Source of the DNA: an uncultured Alteromonadaceae bacterium
GTDB lineage: Bacteria > Pseudomonadota > Gammaproteobacteria > Enterobacterales > Alteromonadaceae
DNA length: 64,000 nucleotides
Reading direction: 5' to 3'
Assembly: GCA_947503265.1 (NCBI GenBank)
Contig: CANNDC010000007.1
Span: 124,001 to 188,000, forward strand
The notes below the pieces were generated by a model. It saw nothing but the letters and a program-made list of their open reading frames with translations, was not told the DNA's origin and searched no databases. The position numbers and the translations under genes are program-made. Below are positions 36,083 to 45,611 of this stretch, piece by piece. Position 1 is the first letter of the stretch. Each line of letters opens with the position of its first letter.

Positions 36083-38755
36083 TTACGCATAAAGTGGATT
36101 GATTTTGTCGCCATCAATACCAAATTCTTTGATTGCAGCCGTTAATACTTTCTTCTCAACATCACCTGACTTAACCAATTCATGTAACGCTGCAACTGCA
36201 ATAAATTTGGCATCGACTTCAAAATGGTTACGCAAGTTTGCGCGACTATCAGAACGACCGAAGCCATCTGTACCAAGCACTTTAAACTGACCTGGTACGA
36301 ATGCTCTAACTTGGTCAGCATAGTTTTTGATGTAGTCAGTAGCAGCAATAGTAGGTCCGTCAAAACCAGCTTTTAGGGTTGAAGTGATATAAGGCACTTT
36401 CTCTTTTTTGCTTGGATTAAGCATGTTGTAACGCTCACAATCCAATCCGTCACGAGCCAATTCATTAAATGACGGCACACTAAATACCTCTGAGGCAACT
36501 GAGAACTTGTCATTTAACAACTGAGCCGCTTCTCTTACTTGAAGCAATATTGTGCCAGAACCAAGCAGTTTAACTTTCTTCTTACTTTTAGCATCACCCA
36601 CTTTTTCAAGTGAATAGATACCTTTAATGATGCCTTCTTCACAGCCTTTCGGCATTTCAGGCTGAACATAATTTTCGTTCATCACGGTTAGGTAGTAGAA
36701 GACATTTTCATGGTTCTCACCCATTCTGCGAATACCGTCTTGTACAACTACTGCCACTTCGTAACCGTAAGTTGGATCATAAGAAACACAGTTAGGAATG
36801 AGTGCAGCCTGAACGTGACTGTGTCCATCTTGGTGTTGCAGACCTTCACCATTTAGGGTGGTTCTTCCTGCTGTACCACCTACTAGGAATCCTCTAGCCT
36901 GGCTATCACCCGCTGCCCATGCCATATCACCAACACGTTGGAAACCAAACATGGAGTAATAGATGTATACAGGGATCATAGGTAGATCGTTCGTTGAATA
37001 AGATGTACCCGCGGCTAACCACGACGCCATTGCACCCAGTTCGTTGATACCTTCTTGCAGTACTTGACCTTTTTTATCTTCACGATAATAAGCGACCTGA
37101 TCTGCATCCTGAGGAACGTATTTCTGACCTTGGCTAGAGTAGATACCAACCTGTCTAAATAGGCCTTCCATACCAAATGTTCTCGCTTCATCAGGAATAA
37201 TCGGAACAATGCGACTACCAATTTGTTTGTCTTTTAACATAACCGTCAAAACACGCACGAAAGCCATGGTAGTGGAAATCTCACGCTCACCAGAACCTTT
37301 GGTTATGGCTTCAAAAGATTTCATTGGTATTGCTGGTAGATCTTCGCTGCATTTTGCTAAACGCGTTGGCATATAGCCAAACAATGATTCGCGACGTTCA
37401 CGCAAATACTTCAGTTCGGCACTGTCTTCTGCAAATTTGTAGTACGGAAGATTTTCAAGTTCACTATCGTCCACAGGGATATTAAATCTGTCGCGATAAG
37501 CTCGAACTGCTGTGATGTCCATTTTCTTGACGTTGTGAGCGATGTTTTTACCTTCACCAGCTTCACCAAGACCATAACCTTTAACCGTTTTGGCCAAAAT
37601 AACTTGTGGGCGACCTTTTGTTTCAGTCGCGCGCTTGTATGACGCGTAGACTTTAACCGGATCATGACCACCACGATTTAATCGCCAAATATCTTCATCA
37701 GACATGTTGGAGACCATTTCTTTTAGCTCTGGGTACTTACCAAAGAAGTTTTCACGAGTGTAAGCGCCGCCTTTAGACTTGTAGTTTTGATACTCACCAT
37801 CAACGGTTTCGTTCATGACATCCAAAAGCTTTCCGGAGGTGTCGCGAGCAAGAAGTGGATCCCAATAGCGGCCCCAAATAACTTTGATTACTTCCCAACC
37901 TGCACCACGGAAAGTACCTTCCAATTCTTGGATAATTTTACCGTTACCACGAACAGGACCATCCAAACGTTGCAAATTACAATTAATAACAAAGGTCAGA
38001 TTGTCTAATCCTTCGCGTGAAGCAAGGCCGATAGCGCCTAAACTTTCTGGCTCATCCACTTCGCCATCACCCATAAAGCACCAAACGCGTTGTTCAGAAC
38101 AATCTTTTATTCCACGGTCTGTTAAATACTTTAAGAAACGGGCAAGATAAATTGCCTGCATCGGACCTAGGCCCATAGATACAGTAGGGAACTGCCAGAA
38201 ATCAGGCATCAATTTAGGATGAGGATACGAGGAAAGACCAGTACCGTCTGCTTCTTGTCTAAATCCGTCTAACTGTTCTTCACTTAAACGCCCTTCGATA
38301 TAAGCTCGAGAGTAAATACCCGGAGAAACATGCCCCTGAACGAACAAGTAGTCTCCGCCATCTTTCTCGTTAGGCGCTCTGAAGAAGTGGTTAAAACCAA
38401 CATCGTACAACATTGCAGAAGACGCAAAACTTGAGATGTGTCCGCCCAGTTCCAAATCTTTTTTGGAACCGCGAAGTACCATCATCATCGCATTCCAACG
38501 AATTGCGTTTCTGATAGTCGCTTCGATAGTCTGATCACCAGGCATGGTTGGCTCTCGACCAGCAGGAATAGTGTTGATGTAGGCAGTCGTTGCAGTGTAA
38601 GGCAAATGAGCCCCACTTCTACGCGCTTTTTCAATCAAACTTTCAAGCAAAAAGTGAGCGCGTTCTACGCCTTCCTCTTGCAGTACTGCTTCAAGGGATT
38701 CAATCCATTCTTTGGTTTCTTGCGGATCCACATCTGGATGCATCATATCAGCCAT
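36083..38755 (-). CDS. aceE: Pyruvate dehydrogenase E1 component
   Basis: An 890-residue homodimeric-type E1 that decarboxylates pyruvate with thiamine diphosphate. The ThDP motif is [10 protein letters not shown] ending in NCNLQRLDG. Other blocks are [20 protein letters not shown] at the N-terminus, [19 protein letters not shown] and [11 protein letters not shown]. Length matches E. coli AceE (887). It is preceded on the same strand by pdhR (113 bp away) and followed by aceF. The regulator likely controls the whole operon. Confidence 0.98.
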   Translation of the reverse strand: MADMMHPDVDPQETKEWIESLEAVLQEEGVERAHFLLESLIEKARRSGAHLPYTATTAYINTIPAGREPTMPGDQTIEATIRNAIRWNAMMMVLRGSKKDLELGGHISSFASSAMLYDVGFNHFFRAPNEKDGGDYLFVQGHVSPGIYSRAYIEGRLSEEQLDGFRQEADGTGLSSYPHPKLMPDFWQFPTVSMGLGPMQAIYLARFLKYLTDRGIKDCSEQRVWCFMGDGEVDEPESLGAIGLASREGLDNLTFVINCNLQRLDGPVRGNGKIIQELEGTFRGAGWEVIKVIWGRYWDPLLARDTSGKLLDVMNETVDGEYQNYKSKGGAYTRENFFGKYPELKEMVSNMSDEDIWRLNRGGHDPVKVYASYKRATETKGRPQVILAKTVKGYGLGEAGEGKNIAHNVKKMDITAVRAYRDRFNIPVDDSELENLPYYKFAEDSAELKYLRERRESLFGYMPTRLAKCSEDLPAIPMKSFEAITKGSGEREISTTMAFVRVLTVMLKDKQIGSRIVPIIPDEARTFGMEGLFRQVGIYSSQGQKYVPQDADQVAYYREDKKGQVLQEGINELGAMASWLAAGTSYSTNDLPMIPVYIYYSMFGFQRVGDMAWAAGDSQARGFLVGGTAGRTTLNGEGLQHQDGHSHVQAALIPNCVSYDPTYGYEVAVVVQDGIRRMGENHENVFYYLTVMNENYVQPEMPKGCEEGIIKGIYSLEKVGDAKSKKKVKLLGSGTILLQVREAAQLLNDKFSVASEVFSVPSFNELARDGLDCERYNMLNPSKKEKVPYITSTLKAGFDGPTIAATDYIKNYADQVRAFVPGQFKVLGTDGFGRSDSRANLRNHFEVDAKFIAVAALHELVKSGDVEKKVLTAAIKEFGIDGDKINPLYA

Positions 38756-38868
38756 GGTGCTTTCCTATGTTAATTAAAATTACTGGTATACTGCCAAGCT
38801 AATAAATAATAGTGCATAAACACGTTTTTTCATTAGTTTACAGCAAGCTATTTAATGATTACTGCTAT

Positions 38869-39633
38869 TTAAATTTTCTTTGTATCTACTTCAATTCTTC
38901 TTAACGCTCTTTGAATTCTTGAATCTTGTCTATTGATATCTAAAAGCGTCTCTTCAATAAAAGCCAGATGTTCATTACTGGCCTGTCTAGCGATAACTGG
39001 ATCACGCGTTAATATTGCGTCAACGATTGATTTTCGTTGTTCGTGAATTTTATCACTCAAATCAGTATTTTTTTCCAACATTACTAAGTTACTTCTCATG
39101 TTATCGAGCAACATGGGTTGTAAACTTCGCATAATGTGTAACAGCACCATATTATGAGCTGCTTGTGCCATTGCAAGATAGAAATCAACCAGCGCTTCTG
39201 ATTCTGCTACCTTATCTTCTTGTTTAGGAAGTTCAGAAATTATCTGCAATTTTTCAATTAGCACTTCGTAATCTTTTGGCTGCCCCCGCAACGCTGCGTA
39301 ATAAGCAGCCATGCCTTCAAGCGCATGACGAAATTCTAACAAATCAAATTGGGTCTCAGGACGCTTTGCAATTAGATCCATCAAAGGATCAGTAACTACC
39401 CCAGTCAACTTTCTCTTAATGAAAGTACCGCCGCCCTGCTTTCGATATAACAACCCCTTAGCTTCGAGATTTTGTATTGCCTCTCTTAATGAAGGGCGAG
39501 AAACAGCAAATTTTCCAGCAAGCTCACGCTCTGGTGGCAACTTTTGCCCAGCCAATAAAGTTCCTTCAATAATCATCGACTCTAGTTGTTCGGTGATCAC
39601 ATCAGATAGCTTTCTTGACTGAATTCGTTGCAT
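38869..39633 (-). CDS. pdhR: Pyruvate dehydrogenase complex repressor
   Basis: A 254-residue GntR/FadR-subfamily regulator. The N-terminal winged helix (KLPPERELAGKFAVSRPSLR) is followed by an all-helical FCD ligand domain (about 95-230). In E. coli PdhR is released from DNA by pyruvate. Identity follows from its position as the first gene of pdhR-aceE-aceF-lpd and from two PdhR-type palindromes in its upstream region. The protein is the usual length (254 in E. coli). Confidence 0.96.
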   Translation of the reverse strand: MQRIQSRKLSDVITEQLESMIIEGTLLAGQKLPPERELAGKFAVSRPSLREAIQNLEAKGLLYRKQGGGTFIKRKLTGVVTDPLMDLIAKRPETQFDLLEFRHALEGMAAYYAALRGQPKDYEVLIEKLQIISELPKQEDKVAESEALVDFYLAMAQAAHNMVLLHIMRSLQPMLLDNMRSNLVMLEKNTDLSDKIHEQRKSIVDAILTRDPVIARQASNEHLAFIEETLLDINRQDSRIQRALRRIEVDTKKI

Positions 39634-39654
39634 TATTTGCTAGCTTCCCCAAAA

Positions 39655-39671
39655 TTGGTAAGACCATTTAA
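39655..39671. promoter_or_regulatory. PdhR operator, proximal
   Basis: AATTGGT, spacer AAG, ACCATTT: six of seven matches in the second half and seven of seven in the first half to the PdhR box AATTGGTnnnACCAATT. It lies 22 bp upstream of the pdhR start codon, fitting autoregulation. Confidence 0.8.
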
Positions 39672-39790
39672 CCTAATAGACTAGATCAGATTGTTGCTAT
39701 CGTAAAGAAATATCATCTTTAATCTATTCACGAGAAACCTGAAAACGTGGCTTAAGTACTTTGTTTACATGCTTTTAACTTGAATTAGAC

Positions 39791-39807
39791 AACTGGTCTG
39801 ATCAATT
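39791..39807. promoter_or_regulatory. PdhR-type operator, distal
   Basis: AACTGGT, spacer CTG, ATCAATT: one mismatch per half from the PdhR box, and the same 7-3-7 spacing. It is 158 bp upstream of pdhR and just after the end of ampE. A FadR-type protein could also recognise this palindrome. Confidence 0.6.
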
Positions 39808-39821
39808 CAAATCATGCGTCA

Positions 39822-40697
39822 TTAGCTAACAATTCCAGTCATCGACAGCAAAGAAATGACCACGACGAGAAACATTATGTTGCGTTTTGCCAATCTTACC
39901 AAGGTGCACGGTTCCTCTGTACAGTCATCTTCTTCTGGCTCAATTTCCTCCGCCGCTTTAGTTACGTCTCTAAGCAAAGACTTAGCGGATATATTTATTT
40001 CTGCAAAATGCTCTAGCCAAATTGGCATGGCTCGCGAAAAATGCCCAACTAGCAATAAACCTAATGCAGTGATTCGCACAGGAACCCAATCTAATATGTG
40101 CATTAATTTACTTGCAGAAGATTCGTATTCATAAGCTTCATTATTTTCTAAGTCAGTTTTCGTTTCAGTTTCAACAGCACTAGTGTCATTGGACTGAATT
40201 TTTTCAAGTCCCGTTCTAGCCAACACGTACATCACTGCTCCCGCAGGTCCGAGGATAACAAACCATATAATAACGGCGGCATAATGTTGATAGTTGGCCC
40301 AAACTAGGTTGTGGGCAAAACTACTAAGATCACCCTCACCATCATCCAATTCTCTTGCATACATACTACAGGCCTGTATATCGCCTCTATTCGCTGCTTG
40401 TAAATAACACTTATAAGCTTCCCGAATCATGGGACAGCCTATACAAACCATTAAAATAGCGGTATTTAAAATTAAACTTAAGAAGCTGTTGTCAATGGCA
40501 TTAACGATGATCAATAGAATAATAGACGGGATTAGTACAACGCCCGCATATGCAGCATTGCTAGAGGAGCGTGACAACCATCCCAATTCACTTACCTTAC
40601 CGAAAAAAGCTGATGTATAAAAACTCGCCAGCCAATATTTGGAATGCACCCCCATTCTCTCTGCAATCAACACAAAAATTACGCTAATCAGGGTCAT
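39822..40697 (-). CDS. ampE: AmpE-like inner-membrane protein
   Basis: A 291-residue membrane protein with about four hydrophobic segments: near the N-terminus (LISVIFVLIAERMGVHSKYW), about residues 50-85, about 140-160, and the last 20 residues. The family motif at the N-terminus and the location directly after ampD identify AmpE, a regulatory protein co-encoded with ampD in enterics. Its biochemical role is not settled. The region around residues 165-205 is acidic and Glu-rich. It starts 25 bp after ampD on the minus strand. Confidence 0.88.
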   Translation of the reverse strand: MTLISVIFVLIAERMGVHSKYWLASFYTSAFFGKVSELGWLSRSSSNAAYAGVVLIPSIILLIIVNAIDNSFLSLILNTAILMVCIGCPMIREAYKCYLQAANRGDIQACSMYARELDDGEGDLSSFAHNLVWANYQHYAAVIIWFVILGPAGAVMYVLARTGLEKIQSNDTSAVETETKTDLENNEAYEYESSASKLMHILDWVPVRITALGLLLVGHFSRAMPIWLEHFAEINISAKSLLRDVTKAAEEIEPEEDDCTEEPCTLVRLAKRNIMFLVVVISLLSMTGIVS

Positions 40698-40722
40698 ACT
40701 TATTCCTCAATCTATAGAGATG

Positions 40723-41283
40723 TTAGTTGGTTAGAGCTTTTCTATATTTAGCCCAATCAAAAGCAAATCCAGGATCAGTTTTACGTCCCGGTGCTATATC
40801 ATTGTGGCCAACAACTCTGCCTAAGGTAATCTTTTTAAAGTGTCGCATAATTGTTTTGCTTACCTTAACAAGGGCATCGTACTGCTCTTCTGTATAGTCT
40901 GTATTATCAGCCCCTTCTAGTTCAATGCCAATGGAAAAATCGTTACATCTGGTACGACCTTGAAATGAAGATAGTCCTGCATGCCAAGCTCGTTCGTTTA
41001 TTGATACAAACTGCACAAGCTCACCGGTGCGTTTAATCAGAAAATGAGAGGAGACGCGTAGATCTGCAATTTGGGCAAAGAAAGGATGAGCATCAGGATC
41101 CAATTTACCTGCAAAGAATGATTCAATGCAATTGCCACCAAACTTATTTGGTGGAAGTGAAATGTTGTGTATCACTAGTAGGCTGATATCATTGGGGTCT
41201 TGACGTTGGTCGAAATGATCGCAAGGCGCTCGTCTCGCAAAGGTAAACCATCCATCATCTTTTAGCGTTGGGTTATCTGACAT
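40723..41283 (-). CDS. ampD: N-acetyl-anhydromuramyl-L-alanine amidase
   Basis: A 186-residue cytosolic amidase that cleaves the peptide from anhydro-muropeptides in cell-wall recycling. It has the amidase_2 fold, with zinc ligands expected in LLVIHNISLPP, RVVGHNDIAPGRKTDPG (His and Asp) and the RAWHAG region. Length agrees with E. coli AmpD (183). It links to the MurU/AmgK recycling genes at 55-57 kb, which use the sugar released by this pathway. Divergent from the aspartyl protease gene with 61 bp between. Confidence 0.96.
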   Translation of the reverse strand: MSDNPTLKDDGWFTFARRAPCDHFDQRQDPNDISLLVIHNISLPPNKFGGNCIESFFAGKLDPDAHPFFAQIADLRVSSHFLIKRTGELVQFVSINERAWHAGLSSFQGRTRCNDFSIGIELEGADNTDYTEEQYDALVKVSKTIMRHFKKITLGRVVGHNDIAPGRKTDPGFAFDWAKYRKALTN

Positions 41284-41344
41284 CTGCCACCATAGTAAAA
41301 CAAGATAGTGTTATTTGAACAGAAATAGAGAGCAATTGGTATAA

Positions 41345-41872
41345 ATGGAAAATAATAACAAGTCTGTTGACGACTCTTCCAAAATTGGAAAGTGGATGCT
41401 CGCCGCTACTTGGATTATTGGCTTAGTTTTACTAACCTATTTCTTTTCTGGCGTGTTAGAAACTCAATATAACCCTAATCAATCTCCTGAATCTTCGAAC
41501 AACCTCGGGAATATTGAGGTTAGACTCAAGCAAAATAGATTAGGGCACTATGTGGCTAATGGTTTTATTAATGGCCAACCCGTTACGTTTCTGCTAGATA
41601 CAGGTGCCACCAATGTTTCTGTTCCTGCGCATCTATACAAGCGCTTAGGTCTTACTGCCGGATATCAATATCCGGTACAAACTGCAAATGGTGTAGTAAA
41701 CGTCGCACAAACACGAATCGATGAATTGCAACTCGGTGAAATTCGCTTGCGAGACGTTAACGCAAGTTTAAACCCAGGCATGAAGCAAGATGAAATACTG
41801 CTTGGCATGAGCGCGCTTAAACAGCTTGAATTTACCCAACGAGGTGACTGGCTAGTGCTGCGCTATCTATAA
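41345..41872 (+). CDS. Membrane-anchored retroviral-type aspartyl protease
   Basis: A 175-residue protein of the TIGR02281 family: one N-terminal transmembrane segment (WMLAATWIIGLVLLTYFF, about residues 18-35) followed by a single-domain pepsin-like protease. The active site is DTGAT in VTFLLDTGATNVSVPAHLYK, and the flap region is YPVQTANGVVNVAQTRID. The C-terminus has the ILLGMSALKQLEF motif. Such proteins dimerise to form the site; substrates are unknown. It precedes nadC by 20 bp and probably shares its transcript. Confidence 0.9.
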   Translation: MENNNKSVDDSSKIGKWMLAATWIIGLVLLTYFFSGVLETQYNPNQSPESSNNLGNIEVRLKQNRLGHYVANGFINGQPVTFLLDTGATNVSVPAHLYKRLGLTAGYQYPVQTANGVVNVAQTRIDELQLGEIRLRDVNASLNPGMKQDEILLGMSALKQLEFTQRGDWLVLRYL

Positions 41873-41892
41873 TTTCAATGTAAAAGGTAGAT

Positions 41893-42753
41893 ATGAAACC
41901 AACACAACTCGCCTCTATACAAAATGATATAAAAGCTGCTCTAGACGAGGATTTAAATGGACTTTCAGCAAGCGAAGGAGACATTACTGCGAATCTCATT
42001 GTTGCTGATACGCTTGTAGAAGCGAGTATTATTACACGAGAAGACTGTATTTTATGTGGTGTTGCTTGGGCAAATGAAGCGTTTAGGCAAGTAAATGAAG
42101 ATATCATTGTCACTTGGCATAAACAGGACGGTGATTCTTGTATAGCCAATGACACTTTATGCATCATTGAAGGTTCAGCAAAAGCTATCCTCACGGCAGA
42201 AAGAACGGCACTTAACTTTTTACAACTTCTGTCAGGCACTGCGACAACAACCAAAATCTATGTTGACAAGCTAGCCGGCTCAGGCATAACCCTGCTAGAT
42301 ACAAGGAAAACCTTGCCTGGACTCAGGCAAGCGCAAAAATATGCGGTCACATGTGGTGGCGGTAAAAATCATCGTATCGGTCTTTACGATGCATTTCTGA
42401 TTAAAGAGAATCATGTGCTAGCCTGCGGTTCCATTAAGGCAGCCGTTACAAGTGCTAAGCAACACGCCCCAGGAAAGACGGTTGAAGTGGAAGTTGAAAA
42501 TCTTGATGAACTGCAACAAGCAATAGATGCTAAGGCTGATATTGTGATGCTGGATAACTTCACAATTGACATGTTACACAAAGCAGTGGAAATCAATACC
42601 TTTAAGGGTAAAAAAGCGGCTAAATTGGAGGTTTCGGGTAATATTACGGACGAAAAACTCACTGTTTTGCGTGATACAGGTATAGATTTTGTCTCTTCAG
42701 GTGCATTGACAAAAGATGTCAAATCTATAGATTTATCATTAAGAATCATATAG
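41893..42753 (+). CDS. nadC: Nicotinate-nucleotide pyrophosphorylase (carboxylating)
   Basis: Quinolinate phosphoribosyltransferase of NAD synthesis, 286 residues. Signature segments are EGDITANLIV, LNFLQLLSGTATTT, LDTRKTLPGLRQAQKYAV with GGGKNHRIGLYDAFLIKENH, and VEVEVENLDEL with VMLDNF. The active-site Arg, Lys and Asp are in these blocks. Length is normal (E. coli 297). The location next to ampD and pilA genes is the same as in E. coli (ampDE-nadC-ppdD). Confidence 0.97.
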   Translation: MKPTQLASIQNDIKAALDEDLNGLSASEGDITANLIVADTLVEASIITREDCILCGVAWANEAFRQVNEDIIVTWHKQDGDSCIANDTLCIIEGSAKAILTAERTALNFLQLLSGTATTTKIYVDKLAGSGITLLDTRKTLPGLRQAQKYAVTCGGGKNHRIGLYDAFLIKENHVLACGSIKAAVTSAKQHAPGKTVEVEVENLDELQQAIDAKADIVMLDNFTIDMLHKAVEINTFKGKKAAKLEVSGNITDEKLTVLRDTGIDFVSSGALTKDVKSIDLSLRII

Positions 42754-42815
42754 TTAATTTAAAATAAACCTAAAACTTTGTGTCATCCCATACACCTCCG
42801 TATGTTTCTTCATAC

Positions 42816-42843
42816 TTGTCAGAGAGTGATCTCGATCTATACT
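42816..42843 (+). promoter_or_regulatory. Sigma-70 promoter of pilA
   Basis: TTGTCA (42816-42821) and TATACT (42838-42843) are spaced by 16 bp, both one mismatch from consensus. Start of transcription would be about 42850, giving a leader of about 108 nt before pilA. Confidence 0.7.
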
Positions 42844-42864
42844 AATTTCGACTTCAGAGCAAAC

Positions 42865-42892
42865 GCCAAAAACTTTTGGCTTGTAACGAGCC
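42865..42892 (+). promoter_or_regulatory. Overlapping inverted repeats in the pilA leader
   Basis: GCCAAAA, two bases, TTTTGGC is a perfect inverted repeat (42865-42880). It overlaps TGGCT..AGCCA (42877-42892), so the two hairpins are mutually exclusive in the leader RNA. That layout could act as a switch or simply as 5' stabilisation. Confidence 0.45.
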
Positions 42893-42957
42893 AGAAGTTA
42901 AACGAATTATACTTTTTGACAGCAACTAAATGCACCTAACAGTGCCGGAGACAGACC

Positions 42958-43371
42958 ATGAAAATGACACAAATGAGCAACACTAAAGGTTTTACATTAA
43001 TTGAATTAATGATCGTAGTAGCAATTATCGGTATTCTTGCAGCCATCGCGTTGCCAGCTTATCAAGGCTACACAGACAAAGCGAAATTCTCGGAAATCAC
43101 TAACTCTACAGCTGCGGCTAAATCAGCAGTTGAAGTATGTGCTCAAGTAAACAACGCTTTAACAGCTTGTGACGGTGGAGCAAGTGGTATCCCAACTGAT
43201 ATTACAGCAGCTGCTGCAGTAAACGGTTTGAGCACAACTGACGGCGTAATCGTAGCAACATACAAAAGCGACGGTAGCACACTTGCTGGTGACACTTATA
43301 CTCTTACTCCAACTCTAGCTGGCGGTAAAGTAACTTGGGCAGCAGCTTGTAGCGATACAACGCTTTGTTAA
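42958..43371 (+). CDS. pilA: Type IV pilin, major-type PilA
   Basis: A 137-residue type IVa prepilin. A short leader ends KG, then [20 protein letters not shown] starts the mature protein with N-terminal Phe and Glu5. The leader Gly is residue 11. Four cysteines ([21 protein letters not shown]) suggest a C-terminal disulfide loop and one more pair. The mature body is short and Ala/Thr/Gly-rich. It is followed by a strong terminator, which would favour high pilin expression over pilC. It lies 204 bp after nadC, as ppdD does in E. coli. Confidence 0.94.
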   Translation: MKMTQMSNTKGFTLIELMIVVAIIGILAAIALPAYQGYTDKAKFSEITNSTAAAKSAVEVCAQVNNALTACDGGASGIPTDITAAAAVNGLSTTDGVIVATYKSDGSTLAGDTYTLTPTLAGGKVTWAAACSDTTLC

Positions 43372-43388
43372 TCTAAACATTAATACTT

Positions 43389-43413
43389 AAGCCCAGTTAA
43401 TTCTGGGCTTTTT
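43389..43413 (+). terminator. Intrinsic terminator between pilA and pilC
   Basis: AAGCCCAG pairs perfectly with CTGGGCTT around a TTAATT loop and is followed by T residues. It lies 18 bp after the pilA stop. Confidence 0.9.
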
Positions 43414-43442
43414 CGTTTTACCTTAATTACTTTGGAATAGTC

Positions 43443-44651
43443 ATGGCGAAAACAGCAGAGATCTATGTTTGGAGTGGTTCTGATCGCAAAGGGCGAAGCC
43501 AGAAGGGCGAAATAAGTGCTACTTCTCTATCAGAAGCGAAGAACCTGTTGCGACGTCAAGGCATGTCCGCAACCAAAGTAAAAAAGTTTGCTAAACCCTT
43601 ATTTGGCAAAAAAGACAAAATTACACCCGCTGACATCTGTGTTGTTTCCAGACAAATTGCAACTATGCTGGGAGCGGGTGTGACTTTGATCCAAACCATC
43701 GACATGATCGCTCAAGGCCATTCCAAGTCAAGTATGCGTAAGATGCTGACCGAAGTTGCCAACGAGGTGAAGGCCGGTAATCCATTGTCTAGCGCGCTGC
43801 GAAAGCAAGGTGATCATTTTGATGATTTATACTGCGATCTGGTTGAAACCGGCGAGCAATCGGGCGCCTTAGAAACTATCTACGATAGAATTGCAACCTA
43901 CAAAGAAAAAGCGGAAGCCCTTAAATCAAAGATTAAGAAAGCGATGTTCTATCCGGTTGCAGTTGTGGTTGTCGCGTTTATCGTAACCACGATATTGCTG
44001 GTGTTTGTTGTTCCACAGTTTGAAGAAATATTTAGTAGTTTTGGTGCCGAGCTTCCTGCTTTTACCTTAATGGTGTTAGGAATATCCAATTTTGTGCAAG
44101 ATTACGGGATTTTTATCGCTGGTGGATTAGGTTTAGCCGCGTTTTTGTTTATGCGGGCGCACAAAAAATCGATAAAATTACGAGATGCGGTAGATAAAAA
44201 AGTTTTGAAAATTCCGGTTATTGGCGAAATTCTCAAAAAGGCGTCAATTGCTCGATTTACACGTACCCTATCGACAACTTTTGCAGCAGGTGTACCACTT
44301 ATTGGCGCACTTGATTCCGCTGCGGGCGCTGCGGGTAATGCAGTATTCAGAGACGCCATCTTGTTTATGAAAAAAGAAGTTGCTGGCGGTGCACAAATGA
44401 ATACCGCGATGCGCACAACGGGTGTGTTCCCAGATATGGTTACGCAAATGATCGCAATTGGTGAAGAATCCGGTGCGGTAGATGACATGCTCAGTAAAAT
44501 TGCCACCATCTATGAAGCAGAAGTTGATGATATGGTTGACGGTCTTACAAGTCTGCTAGAACCAATGATTATGGCTGTATTAGGCGTCGTCATTGGTGGT
44601 TTAATCGTCGCCATGTATCTGCCGATATTTGAAATGGGTAAAGTTGTGTAG
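43443..44651 (+). CDS. pilC: Type IV pilus inner-membrane platform protein
   Basis: A 402-residue T2SS F/PilC protein. Two T2SF domains (about 70-190 and 270-395) carry the repeated pattern ETGEQSGALETIYDRIATYK and AIGEESGAVDDMLSKIATIY. Three membrane segments are at about 170-190, 215-235 and 375-395. It anchors the assembly ATPases and pilins. In relatives the order is pilA-pilB-pilC-pilD; here no pilB gene lies between pilA and pilC (71 bp only). It follows the pilA terminator directly and precedes pilD by 72 bp. Confidence 0.95.
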   Translation: MAKTAEIYVWSGSDRKGRSQKGEISATSLSEAKNLLRRQGMSATKVKKFAKPLFGKKDKITPADICVVSRQIATMLGAGVTLIQTIDMIAQGHSKSSMRKMLTEVANEVKAGNPLSSALRKQGDHFDDLYCDLVETGEQSGALETIYDRIATYKEKAEALKSKIKKAMFYPVAVVVVAFIVTTILLVFVVPQFEEIFSSFGAELPAFTLMVLGISNFVQDYGIFIAGGLGLAAFLFMRAHKKSIKLRDAVDKKVLKIPVIGEILKKASIARFTRTLSTTFAAGVPLIGALDSAAGAAGNAVFRDAILFMKKEVAGGAQMNTAMRTTGVFPDMVTQMIAIGEESGAVDDMLSKIATIYEAEVDDMVDGLTSLLEPMIMAVLGVVIGGLIVAMYLPIFEMGKVV

Positions 44652-44723
44652 CCAAACATTTTCTGGCACTCTTGTTTTGCCCTTTCATCATCAAATTAAT
44701 TGACTGGAATAAGAATCTCATCC

Positions 44724-45611
44724 ATGCCAGAAATATTTCAACTGCTTGAAACTTCACCGATTTTTTTTCTAACCTTTGTTTTTATCGTCAGTCTACTGGT
44801 TGGCAGCTTTCTTAATGTTGTTATTTATCGCCTGCCGGTAATGATGGAGCGCAGTTGGAAGCAGGAATTCCAACAATATTTTTCTGAGCAGGGCGATGCT
44901 AATGCGACTAGTCAGCCAACAGAAACCTTCAATCTAGTTAAACCCGATTCAACTTGCCCAAAGTGTCAACATAAGATCAGAGCGTGGGAAAATATTCCTG
45001 TTTTGAGTTGGCTTTATCTTGGCGGAAAATGCAGTCAGTGCAAAAACCCAATTTCATTTCGTTATCCAGCTGTTGAACTGTTTACTGCCTTAACATCGTT
45101 AACGATTGCGTGGCATTTCGGATTCGGCATTCAAGCCGCAGCAGGCATCTTTCTGACTTGGTGTATAGTGAGTTTAATTTTTATTGACATCGATAAAATG
45201 CTACTACCCGATCAAATTACCCTTCCCCTTCTCTGGATAGGTTTACTTCTGAGTTTAAACACAACTTTCGTCGGCCCAACAGATGCAATACTCGGTGCTG
45301 CTTTTGGTTATTTAAGTCTTTGGAGTGTCTATTGGTTATTTAAATTGCTAACGGGCAAAGAAGGTATGGGTTATGGCGATTTTAAACTTCTCGCCGCATT
45401 GGGTGCATTCGTGGGTTGGCAACATTTGCCAATAGTAATACTGCTTTCCTCATTTGTGGGGGCTGTGATTGGTATCTCACTGATATTGATGAAAGGGAAA
45501 AATAAAAGCACCCACATTCCGTTTGGTCCTTACCTTGCTATCGCAGGTTGGTTAACCTTGTTGTACGGCAATGACATCGCTGATTTGTATCTACAATGGG
45601 CTATTGGATGA
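44724..45611 (+). CDS. pilD: Prepilin peptidase / N-methyltransferase
   Basis: A 295-residue integral membrane aspartyl peptidase that removes the pilin leader and methylates the new N-terminus. The start is the ATG at 44724 (MPEIFQLLETSPIFFLTF); the TTG at 44700 is less likely. The N-terminal cytosolic loop has the tetra-cysteine zinc motif (CPKCQHKI and CSQCKN). The catalytic aspartates are in FIDIDKMLLPD and GMGYGDFKLLAA. About eight membrane segments are visible. Its stop overlaps the start of coaE (ATGA). Confidence 0.95.
   Translation: MPEIFQLLETSPIFFLTFVFIVSLLVGSFLNVVIYRLPVMMERSWKQEFQQYFSEQGDANATSQPTETFNLVKPDSTCPKCQHKIRAWENIPVLSWLYLGGKCSQCKNPISFRYPAVELFTALTSLTIAWHFGFGIQAAAGIFLTWCIVSLIFIDIDKMLLPDQITLPLLWIGLLLSLNTTFVGPTDAILGAAFGYLSLWSVYWLFKLLTGKEGMGYGDFKLLAALGAFVGWQHLPIVILLSSFVGAVIGISLILMKGKNKSTHIPFGPYLAIAGWLTLLYGNDIADLYLQWAIG

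Noticed and set aside
34982..36102. Several plus-strand frames opposite aceF
   Set aside because: They mirror the Ala/Pro/Glu-rich linkers and lipoyl domains of aceF on the other strand; no ribosome sites or family motifs.
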